64,000 nucleotides of DNA from contig JAQGDQ010000097.1 in NCBI GenBank assembly GCA_030141605.1, positions 297,001 to 361,000 of the forward strand. Direction: 5' to 3'. The translations under genes and the position numbers were made by a program. The notes beneath the pieces were generated by a model. That model saw nothing but the letters and a program-made list of their open reading frames with translations. It was not told where the DNA came from and did not search any database. Shown here one piece after another: positions 1 to 36,720 of this stretch (position 1 is the stretch's first letter; every line of letters starts with the position of its first letter). Source of the DNA: Tubiluchus corallicola (Eukaryota > Priapulida > Priapulimorpha > Priapulimorphida > Tubiluchidae).

Positions 1-389
1 AGTCCCCCCCCATTTTTTTTGGTGCACGACGCCCCTGCTTGTAAGCAGGAGTCCTTGGTTGAAATCCATGATTCCAACTTTTTCACATTTCCTGTCTTTC
101 AAGTTTGATATGAGAATTTAATTAACTGAGGATTTGTACCACTGTTAGTTGTTGTTGCATGCAAGTAGTTTTAGAGTCATGGGCCAATATGGCTAAATCA
201 TCTTGTAACAGACACCATAGCGCTCTCAATACGTAGACTGACAAATCATGCTTTCCAGTTCTTACATCACTGTACATATAATATAATATTAGCTTCCTTT
301 CTTGCACTGTCATCGTGGAGCTATTTGGCCAAGTTTTTAAGAAACACAACGCTCAGTAAAGCCTAAAAATACACAACAAGAATTCTTAC

Positions 390-2689
390 TTTATTCCAGT
401 TCAGAATACAATAGCGTGATCGCCTTTCCAACCACAAGCCTTCTTGAAAGACAATGCTGGGAATATTGCTAATGCTTGAGCATGTCCACACGGCCAGACA
501 CATGAGTACGCACTTGCGAGCAGAGAACAACTTGCTAAAAAAGCAAACATTTCTGCGAATCATTAGGATTATGGCATTTTGCATTTTTTATACAGTTATT
601 TATTATATCTTCTTTATACTAATGAGTTGTTTTGATTAATAACCCATTTAGACTTATAATCCTTGTAATCTGTCGCCCGACGTTTTTGGTTTTGAACATT
701 TTTATAGACATATATTACTTTATTTTCAGTTGTTTTTGTATCACAATTTAGCACAATTAGTACCAAAAAACCCGCTCCAAAAGTGAAATTTTGTTTTTTT
801 CAAGTAATGCTCTCTTTCTTTAATAATTCCTCGATACGGTAGGCCTATCTATTTGCTTCACGTTATATGTCACCTCTCTGGCTAACTATCTCATTATAAT
901 AACATTTTCAACATAATACCACCTATTAAAGTTCGTATAAATAATTAAATAAATACATTATACAATAAACAAATAAATGAACAAATAAATAATATTTAAA
1001 TAATTAAAATGTTAGCATATGTACTTGTATGAATGAGGGTAAACCACTGCAACCATCCTGTTAAATGCAATCACCATTAGTGTCGCCACTGATGAACAAC
1101 AGACGATGTAACACACAGCTGCTGCTGTTTTACACAACAGAATGTTATCCAGCATCATCAAGGGATGTAGAAAACCTAAAAGCCACATATGATGATGGTC
1201 ATGATGAAGACGATGATGATAATCATGATGAAGATGATGATGGTAATGATGATGATAATGATAATGATGATGATGATGACGACAACGATTATGATGATGA
1301 TGATAAACATTTTTATTTGTAGATAGATATATACATGTATACATAAATATATACACGACCTCTACTTGTAAACCAATATGTACAGCATTAATTGCTATGC
1401 CAATTTAACAAATACCAAATTAGTTCAAACCGACATAGTAATGTGCGATATTATACAATATTATACGAATTGCATTTAGTTTGTTATCAAATGCTTGTTT
1501 GCATGTCATATTTACTCTTCTTTTTGTCATGATTTGAGGTCTTCAAAAAACGTTTTCTGGCACCACTAACCAGTTCAGACAGAAAGATTAACTCATTGGT
1601 TTATAGTGGTTTGCTGTGCTCAGAGACAGTTTTTTTTGTAACAATGTTTACTATTTGTCTTGTTTATACAGTATTTCAACTACAGCCATATAGTGACCTA
1701 CGTGAATATAAATGAGTCTTTACTGCATTTTCGTATGAATCATTGACATAGTCAGAGCAGAGCACTAGAAGTTTCTCTAAATTGTAAAGTAGATATTGAT
1801 TTTTTTACACACTTGTATCTGCGCGTGGTGTAGTTCACGCAGACAAACCCTAATTTTCGTCTCTAATTGGCATTAAATTTTGACAAGAAGTACGATAAAC
1901 CAAAAACAGAGAATGGTACTTACTAACGACAGCCATTAGACCCACAAAACCACATATCAGGCAATCAGCTAAGGCAAGATTTAATACAAAAATGTTTGCC
2001 GTATTTCGGACAGACTTTGACATCACGGATATTACGAGGATGTTTCCTACTGTTCCAAAACCTGAAACGTCACAGTAAGACAAATTACAGAAATAAGGTT
2101 GTTTCGGCACTACAGCCTACAGGTGCGCAAATAAAAATAAAATGATTTTTTAGTAAAGAAAATCGAATAAGCTGTGCAACCTGCTGCTACGCCTGGTACA
2201 TTTGTTTCATTTGACAAAACAATTATTAAGTGTGAAATATGAGGTATAATCCACTTAAAAAACATACTGCAATGAATCACTGGTGTTTAGATTTTCAATT
2301 TTTCATGTTGTACGTCCATGTACAGCAAACAAGGTCGTCTTATTGGCTTATTGTAGAGTACAATTTCAGTCATTTCGTCTTAGAGCTAAACAAGATATTT
2401 AGTAAATTCAGCTTTCTACTTGCTTAAGATGGCTGATAGAAATACTGGGTATTAGTAAAAAAAAATTTCAAAATAATGTTTGTATTCGAATCATACTTGT
2501 TGACTTAATATATAGTATACCTGTTGATATAGCTTGACTTAAAAGGAACAAGAAATTTCCAAGTGTGTACGGCTCCAAGAAACTTTGTAGTCGTTCGTCA
2601 TCGCTAGAATAATTGTAGCTGAAGTCACCACCAACGTCACTAATCCAACTTGCATTAAGTATTGCCGTTGTCATGCTTGAATTCAGCAT
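390..2689 (-). CDS. Rhodopsin-family GPCR (melatonin receptor/Moody-like), 5' part; 3' end beyond window
   Basis: Four exons read on the minus strand: 2689..2521, 2061..1924, 1175..1025 and 534..390, all with AG/GT borders and junction phases 1, 1, 2, 0. They encode 201 codons: an N-terminus with three N-glycosylation sequons (NSS, NAS, NYS), TM1 with GN, TM2 with LALAD, TM3 ending in NRM (DRY position), and TM4 plus the second extracellular loop with the conserved Cys (RSRYC). The TM5-TM7 exons must lie left of position 1. Exon 1 begins at an ATG and matches exon 1 of the neighbouring GPCR around its TM1 start (TLGN..LFL..Q..ST against TIGN..LFL..Q..ST). The motifs resemble melatonin-receptor and insect Moody/Tre1 receptors. 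The ligand is unknown. A (GAT)n array sits in intron 2, just before exon 3. Confidence 0.9.
1190..1308. repeat. (GAT)n trinucleotide microsatellite
   Basis: Imperfect GAT/GAC array inside GPCR intron 2, about 15 bases from the exon 3 acceptor. It produces spurious Asp-rich (plus) and His-rich (minus) open frames, which are not genes. Confidence 0.95.
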
Positions 2690-4761
2690 TGTCGTAATTA
2701 GCCAATATTATTTATGCCGACTTTATGAGATACATCATTAACGCTTTTCAAAAGCAATTCTTATTGTTAAAAGATAAAATATTGCGTGATAGTTTTCATC
2801 CATCTAGCGGCGTGTTAGGTTCTTAAAAAGTTTAGTGAAAAAAATCATAAAAAGTCGAATAGAAAGACTTTATAAACACGCATCAGCGCAACGAGTGCCT
2901 AGTTGGTAAAATTGTGCTTCTGCGCCAGTGTTGCGCGAGAATATTGTAACATAGATGTGGAAAACTCTTTATTAGTTTCCATAAATCCCATTACTTTACT
3001 CAACCTTATGTAATTTCCATTTCTTCTGCCACGTGGCTTGGCATCAGTTTGCACTTCATAAACAGGCAGCCCACACTCATTAACAGGACGTTATCACACT
3101 GCAGTAGCCTACAAGTCTTTTTGTTGATGTTTCCAATAAACAGACACTTGCTCGACAGCACAATGGTTGTCCTTTATTTATTTTTCTGATTCTATTGTCG
3201 GTGCACCCCAAAACAGAATGAGATGTCATTATTTGAGCTTTTAGTGCATTACTTCTTAGCATACAATCGCAATTTTGAGGCACCAGCAACCAAACTTTAG
3301 AAAGCAAAGTTAAAAATAATCAATATCTACTAATACTAATCATTTTATAGGTTTTAAATGATTTATATCAGAGTCAATTTAAATGTAATAGAAGGTACGT
3401 TTATTCTCTTCTGTTCTTCAATTGCTTGTGGGACAAAAATAATAATTGGAAGTTAAGCTTGCCTATGAAACGATTCCTTCCTTAAGGAGCCTTGCATTGA
3501 TGGGTAGCTTTACAAAAAGTTCAATTTGTTTACAGTGTTTGTATCATTTGTGTGAGCACAGAAACGACGTTTAATAATTAAACATTTTGGTAAACAAAAA
3601 TTAACTGTTTCTTTATGTCAGACATTACCAGCACTGATGCAAAATTGGCAACATTATTATTATTGTTTAAAAGAAGCCTGAATTGCTGTGAGGCCCAATT
3701 TTTTAGCTAAAGGTAATGTGAACTAACATATAGTGCAAATACAAATATAAACATAATAACTATTAATCTTTACAATATTTAATCTTTATAGGCTGCATCA
3801 TCTACGTATACGGTTTGTGTGAACTGAGAATTCAATATACGTTTTATAAGTCTAGAGGCTGCAATGTGAAGATGGATAATTTCCCAATCACACTTAGCAA
3901 GTTATAAAACAAAAACTCATAATGTGATTTTAAACGAAATTAAACGTGGCGTTACAAGTGATAGTGGATTGGCACTGCTTAGAGCCTTTGAAAGTCGGAT
4001 TAATTTAATACCAATGTTTCATGCATGTTAGAAGATAAAAGCACGACAACAAAACGCAAAAAATAACGGCAGAAACAAATGCTACAAAACTGCAATGGAG
4101 ACGAACATCATACTTACAAATGATTTGTCACAAAGAAATTTCATGCGGTCTTATTATACTCGTAAACACTTAAACAGTCACAACTATGAACGGCTGCATG
4201 TATCCAAACGAATTTGTTGGTTCATAAAACGTGAACAATTAATGTAATGCTCTACAAACATTTATAATCTGCCCTACCCGATGTCATAGGGACCCAAGTT
4301 TGGTCGTCAAAGTCCTTGGTTGTGAGCTTTTTCGTACAACAATAACATAATTTGGGACAGTCAAAACAATTAAAGTTTATTATGCTGAATGTTCACAAAG
4401 TATTTTATTTTATTGCAAAAATTGCAGTTATTTATATATTTTCAAACCTAAAATGCATGAAAAACACATTTCCACAATTTTTGTTGGATATGCACTACAC
4501 ATACAGCATCACAAACCCTAATTTAGAATAGAGCAGTGTGACTTATAATATCTTTGATATTTAACATGAACAACACTGACTCTAGAACGGTGTCTTAAAG
4601 AATTCCTTATTCTGCAAGTCTGACAAAATCAAATACACCCTTCTAACAGAGATTATAGTGAAGAGCACTACAACAGAGTCTTTTCAACATTATTAAGAAA
4701 AAATACGAAAATGGTAAAAAAAATCAAAATACGCTAAAGCAAGTCCGACCATCAGGTTCTA
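2690..4761. other. Intergenic region between the two GPCR genes
   Basis: About 2.07 kb between the stop codon of the complete GPCR (4762) and the ATG of the next one (2689). It must hold the 3' UTR of the first gene and the promoter of the second. No conserved coding exon was seen. The open frame at 3080..3307 has no recognisable motif or splice support. Confidence 0.6.
4404..4414 (-). promoter_or_regulatory. Candidate polyadenylation signals (two overlapping AATAAA on minus)
   Basis: The plus strand reads TTTATTTTATT, giving two overlapping AATAAA hexamers on the minus strand about 350 bases after the GPCR stop codon at 4762. The position fits a 3' UTR end, but AT-rich DNA makes such hexamers common. 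Confidence 0.35.
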
Positions 4762-10831
<6,070 letters not shown>

Positions 10832-13179
10832 TGATTACATTTGACGATAATCACCATGTACTGTTATCCACCTGAAATCATTTGCGCCCAAAAGTTTCAA
10901 CGTCTCAATTTCTGTGAATCTACGGCGCACTCTAGTGGTCGCGTCGATTTAAAATAATGTTTGATATCTATACATCAAAAGCTTAAAAATAATGTATAAT
11001 CGCATGTGAGTTGCGGTACATATCCTCAAATGTAAAAGAATCTCCACTCTGCATCTTATCGTTTGTGTAGTTCTGCAGTCATGTCTGGCTTGGGCTTAAT
11101 TAACGTTGTCACGATTTCCGAAGAGGAAACAGCGTCTTGCTAATTAATCTTTTCTACAAGCAAACGCCGAATATTGAAAGAAACGAAAGGATTTCAAAGA
11201 GACGTTAAGTATTGTTGGAAAGTAAATTACCAGACCTGTTCAGTTTTTTTAGACTTAACGATTTGTTATTGATGTTATGCCCACGATTTTCCATCAAGTA
11301 ATTTCGTTGAAGGATGTACAACTAGTGAATCTGGCAGTGGTTTTTTGCCTTAGTTATTTAGTTTCAGTTCCAGTAATCCGAACCACTGGCACATGTGTCA
11401 GGCACAGACTGGCCATTTGACCTGTACGTTTAAGGTCGCGCCGGACTTTTGAAGTTCGCGCCTTGTTCGTAAACGACCAAAAAGTTCTGAACGTCATTTA
11501 TGCTAGAAATTAAAATGTGTGGTAGGAACTTAATAAGCGTTTGTTTCTATGAATTAAAGTAGTGGCTTTAGTGAATTAAAGTAGTGACCTAGACAAAAAA
11601 GATCTCTAACCCTCACCCCTTTTGCACCCCTCGAAAGACGACCTTCTGCTTACTCAGGTCGTAAGGCCTCTTGGACCCAGTTCGCTTCTGCATTTTAGAT
11701 GAAAAAAGCACACCATAGGTCAAATTTTACTGAGCGCGTCGTGCTGAAACGATTTGTTAAATAAGATATAAATAGTTTGCTAGTAATATAATAAATATAC
11801 TTAAAAAAGAAGCGTGTATTTGAAATTGCATGGTGGTAATATATCTGCTAGATTTTCTGAGGATCGAATCTTTGGAAGCTATGTCTCGATCGTATCGATT
11901 CAATTATTTCGAATCCTTGATTAAACTGCGGCATATTTAAAATAAAAGCTTTTGACTGTCTTGCAATTTAACTATACAGAGATAAAAATCGCAACGTTAT
12001 ACTGTTTCATGATTATATATGTATAAGTTAATTTTATCGTACAAATTCAGAAGAGGTTTATGTGCCTTTTTACATGTATTTGTACTTAAAGACTAATCAA
12101 TTAAATGTGCAATATTTAGTTACAAACATTAATTCTAAATAAGTATCGTGTTCCCCCGATAACAATAATCCTACTCAATATTTCAGAATTTTGACTTTGA
12201 TACAATTTAAAAACTGTAGTTTTAATCGCTACTACTAGATGGCGAAAGCCACATAGCCAAAATTATTCTGGGTTATACGTTTTCCTTTGTAAAAAGCCTA
12301 ATACTTACGTGTTAGTATGACTAATAGAATCATGACCGCCAGCGTCTGTGATTTATTACATAACTTTCCTGATAGTCATTTAACATACAAATGATCCAAC
12401 AGTAAACGTATTTTATCATGGACTGAGATTCCTGAGATTCTAATTATAAGAATAACTAATGTACGCGAAAGAGCCAGCTTCTATGAATCAACGTGTTGCT
12501 TATTGAGTTCAAAATTGTTTCGGCCTCAACCGAGAATCTAATTATAAGACTTCATTGTACTATGTTTCAACCATAACCTATGTTAAAACCCGTTTGTTGC
12601 TGGTCCATTAATATCTTAAACAATAACTGACAATCTTGAAAAAAATGTACTGATAAATCACAGACATTGGCTGTTACGTTAGCGTAAAATTCGTAAATCA
12701 CACTAAAATGTGTTAGCCTGTTAGACTTTTACAGAGAAAATTCCTGTCCTTAGGATGGCTTTGGCGCTTGACTGTGTAGATTCCGCCGTCTAGTAGCAGA
12801 AATTAAAACTACTGTTTTTAAATTGTAATATTGTCAAATTCTGAATAATTCAGTAGCTAATCATGAAACTCATTTGCAAAAACATGAAAAAAGGCGAATA
12901 AACTTCTTTTTAGATAATTATTAGAGACATTTCGATAACTTACTGATGATAAAATTCACGTCTTAGGCCATAGGTCAAAATGAGATGCTATGGTATACGG
13001 ACTTTTTTCAGGCGCATGGTTCAAGGGACGCCAGCCTTATAATACTTTCTCCTTTTTAATGGATGTCACCTCATTGGGCAAATACGCTAACACTAATAGC
13101 ATTTACCCGGCATGTTGAGATCACCATTATACTAAAATTTGTATTGAACTAATATAAGCTTTAGTAGTTTCAATAACTA

Positions 13180-13459
13180 GGGGTGAGCAGCGAACGTTCG
13201 AGTTTTTTTAGTTCGTTTCCAAGTCAAACCTAAAACTATAGATTCGAATAATTCAGCACTTTAGCCACATGCGTTCTTTATCATTAAAATGCTTGAAACA
13301 GCATGCAATTAGCACAATTTAGCTGCAATTTTAACAAACTAATAGAGGTTGTACTGCAGAACAAAATCAAGTAACATGTATGATCTTTGTAAAACCACTT
13401 TTTACGAGTGGTTCGAAAACTCGATTCGAATTCGCTTTCTGGTAGAGAATGCTCACCCC
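13180..13459. mobile_element. MITE with TIR GGGGTGAGCA and TA target duplication
   Basis: A 280-bp element bounded by perfect 10-bp inverted repeats (GGGGTGAGCA..TGCTCACCCC) and flanked on both sides by TA (13178-13179, 13460-13461). Subterminal TTCGA-rich motifs occur at both ends. There is no transposase frame, so it is non-autonomous. TA duplication suits a Tc1/mariner-type or similar DDE transposase; the family is not proven. Confidence 0.7.
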
Positions 13460-13932
13460 TATTAATAACAGCCAGATATAGCATAAACAATTGAGTTAAT
13501 GCTTAATAACAAGATGTATTGCAGAGTCTTTATAATGTTCATGCACCAAGTATAAGACGTAACGGCTATATAACCTATTGTTGGGGAAGTACAAAATAAC
13601 GTACTGCTAATACACAACAATTTATTTCATTAAAATCTTGTTGAATTACCAGAGAATTTTTCACGCCCCAGAGTAATAGTATGCAAGTCTTGCGAATCTT
13701 GTTCAGCTTGCAGTATTGAAGGGTATGATTGGAGCACTGAACTGCAAATTTAGGGACTAAATTTTTCAATCGAACTGAATGGACTGGACACGACCCTCGA
13801 GATTCCCGCACGAAGCTTCCTCATTTAAAGCTGAGAGCATGTTTCCGATCAGCAATACTTTGGTGTAATAAATTTTTCTGTACTACACTACTAGTTGGCT
13901 TGTAACACAACTGCTTTGAAAATTTAACTAAA

Positions 13933-13934
<2 letters not shown>

Positions 13935-13978
<44 letters not shown>

Positions 13979-14038
13979 ATTATAAAGTGGTTTTAAAATT
14001 AACTGTTTTTTTAATTAATTAATTAATTAATTAATTAT
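13935..14038. repeat. (AT)n and (TTAA)n low-complexity arrays
   Basis: About 40 bases of pure AT alternation (13935-13974), then a TTAA array (14011-14038). They lie about 450 bases upstream of the SQOR start codon. Confidence 0.95.
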
Positions 14039-14482
14039 CTTTTTAAATTAATTAATTGATAATTAAAATTATAATTTTGATAGAAACTTCATTATTATTA
14101 ACTGTTGCAGGTTAACTCGGCATAGTCTATGTAATAAAACGCAGTTTTGTGCCAAGATGCATCGAAGCATGCTCACATTGGTGAACTTGACACGTTTTCC
14201 AAGCACTAGCGTTTAGTTTTAGGTGAACCCATTAATTTCCTCCAGCGTGCGTGCTGTTGAAGAGTTCGTGGGCATGCTCTACTAAAGAAAACGCGCAGAT
14301 CAGTGCGCCTTAACCGGGTGAAGTTAGCGTCACAGAAAACTATTACAGTAGCGCTCCAGTGTGCAAGGAAACATGCTTATCTACTTCGTGATTTAAGTTC
14401 ATTTATAATTAGTTAATTAGCACTCTATTTTGCTGCTGTGTCAGCTTTCATAATAGCCGGTAAAGAATTTTGCACGGCCAGT

Positions 14483-34525
<20,043 letters not shown>

Positions 34526-35333
34526 AGTTACCGGTTTCTACTTGGCTACTAAATCGACATTCTTCCATAGTATGAGAGTTATGTAAATGAAATGTTGCTA
34601 TTTAGACAGTTTGTAAACAACGAAAATCTAGTGAATTAAATTCTGGTGTACTGAAATCTATTCAAAATGTTATAATCTAGTTAGATTTGTTCATGATATT
34701 ATTACTTCAATGTTTCTACTGCCATTTTAATGGCAATTTTTATTTTATAGTATATCCTTTTTGTGCAAATCATGACTGGTTTATTGTTTAGAATTTACGT
34801 TTGCGTTTTTACTTTTGTAAGCAAATCAAAACTTCTGGTATTCACTTATGTAATATTCGGACATTTATACTTTGGCTGCACTAGCACTTTTTTTGAATTA
34901 TTGCTTACAAATTGACAGTGTTTGTACGTTCTCTTAGCAGAGATGCTGCTGTTGTTATACCAACCAAGGCTTAACTTGTGTTTACATTTTGAAGCTGTTA
35001 CATGCGTAGAATACACGTAAATCCAATTTCTTAGTGACCAAAAATATTGTACAATCACTGAATTGTGTAGTATTGAAGCTTAAAGCTTTCATTCGACTGC
35101 CAAAATTGTGCTTTCATTTTGCTTCTTTCTGACGGTGCTTGCAAGTATAGAATAACGCACAAACCTTTGCAGACCAAATACACATTGCTTGCTTTTACAT
35201 ATTATAAACCCTAAAATTTTGCCTATTGTTTTTTTTTAATTTTACCTATGTTTTCATTTTTGTTGGCAAAGCCAATGAATATGCAATAGTATTTTGCTTG
35301 GATTTTTCCTACTTGGGAGAAATGTGGCTATGA

Positions 35334-35502
35334 AATAAATCAAATTTTAGTATTTTTACATATTTACATTTTGCAGTGAAGACATGGAATTGTAGGAATT
35401 TTTGTTGTTGATATTTAAAGGTTTATATTGATCGGGTCGTTGGTTTAGTTAGTTTTCCCAAACTACCAACAGCTGGCTATGTTTTTCTGAGAAATGAATA
35501 AA
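35334..35502 (+). promoter_or_regulatory. Candidate SQOR polyadenylation signals
   Basis: AATAAA hexamers at 35334-35339 and 35497-35502, 0.8-1.0 kb after the SQOR stop codon (34525). This implies a 3' UTR of about 1 kb if either is used. Confidence 0.45.
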
Positions 35503-35919
35503 TGTTGTTAGTAATTAATTTTAACTATGTATGTCTCTTATATATGCTGTACTTTTGATTTGTTTACCACTTAAAGTTGTATGACATTATACGCAGATAA
35601 AAAAAGTATAATCACTGTTTGTAGTGCGAAAAAAGCACACTGCATGTGTGTTTTGCCGCATGTACTAAAATGTTAGGTTACAACATCGCTAACAAAATTT
35701 TTTCCATATGTAATGTTCTTCAAGAACTTATGCATTTTTAGAAACTTATTTCAAGCTGTTTGTTCAAAAAATTACCGTTAGTGGACTTAAAAGGTTTTTA
35801 TGCAAGTGTTTATTTGTATATTGGTTTATACAGTTTATTTAGCAGTAAATGTATGTTCAATTTTGGAATCGGGTTCAGTAACTATGAGCTGTGAGTGAAA
35901 TTGCAGATTTATCATAATA

Positions 35920-36258
35920 CAGTCAACACTCGTTAAACCGGACTAATTGGGGGGTGGGGGGGGGTGGCTGGTCCGGTTTAGCCGATTGTCCGATTTATCC
36001 GATATGCCTATATATGGTCTATATTATTCAGGAATAATCACCTTAATAAGGCCTATATACATTGCACTATATACTATATTGTATATTACTTTAAAATAGT
36101 TAACCTGTGAGGATAGAGAAACTATTGTACACTTGGTAGGCCGTGTAGTGTTTAGCGCTCCGGCTCGGGCGGAAATCGGTCAGTTTCCTTTACCACGGAT
36201 GACGTCCGTCTTATCCGATATCCGGGCTAACGGGGTCCGGTTTAACGAGGGTCGACTG
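35920..36258. mobile_element. Non-autonomous pogo/Tigger-like MITE
   Basis: 339 bp between TA dinucleotides. The inverted ends are ~24 bp and begin CAGTCAACACTCGTTAAACC on the left and CAGTCGACCCTCGTTAAACC on the right, read inward. TA duplication, CAGTC ends and an internal CCGATT/ATCCGAT composition are typical of pogo/Tigger derivatives. No transposase frame. Confidence 0.82.
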
Positions 36259-36399
36259 TATTGTTAATATTTCAATATAATTTTTTTTACTAATATAACA
36301 TGTTTTGATTAGTTTATGAAGGAATGGCAATTTTCTGAAATACAGGATGGTATGTAAGCTTTTGCTAAAGGAGGGTGCAGAAACAACGAGTACATCAAA

Positions 36400-36720
36400 G
36401 TCTTGCTGAAACAATGGAGAATATCACCTTGGGTGCTTCCATTATGCAACACAGTAGCACTCGTGATGTGATGCCGTGCTCCCCAATCCGCTGCCACATT
36501 GTCAAGTATCTACGCTGTTTAAGTCAAGTGGAGTATTTGTCTTTCTTCAGAACATGTAAACTTGTGATCAGCAGCCCTCCTCTTGGTTTCTTCCCATGTA
36601 TTAGTGTTTGATGTAATGCCATAGTAAGTGGAGAATCCTATGGTGATCTAATGACATGTCCAGTCCATCTAACCATAGAACATTTCAAATCAGGATCTAC
36701 ATGATTTAAGAAAGAAAAAG
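36400..36720 (-). mobile_element. Possible LINE C-terminal relic
   Basis: On minus, a degenerate frame reads VRWTGHVIRSP (36676..36643) and, further on, HGKKPRGG. This is the R-W-x-G-H-V ... G-K-R-x-R-G-G spacing seen near the C-terminus of many LINE ORF2 proteins. It is broken by stops. Too short and decayed to assign a clade. Confidence 0.4.

Larger units (their letters stand above)
10832..14482. other. Divergent intergenic region between GPCR and SQOR start codons
   Basis: 3.65 kb separating oppositely transcribed genes, so it must contain both promoters. It carries a MITE (13180-13459) and AT-rich arrays (13935-14038). No TATA box or CpG island could be assigned with confidence. Stretches around 11400-11480 and 14240-14330 are somewhat richer in CG dinucleotides, and the second lies just upstream of SQOR. 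No conserved exon was found. Confidence 0.6.

Noticed and set aside
28-80. tRNA-like fragment at the window start (CCTGCTTGTAAGCAGG and TTGGTTGAAATCC)
   Set aside because: The anticodon-arm and T-arm resemblance lacks a matching 5' half or acceptor stem; at most a decayed SINE/tRNA relic.
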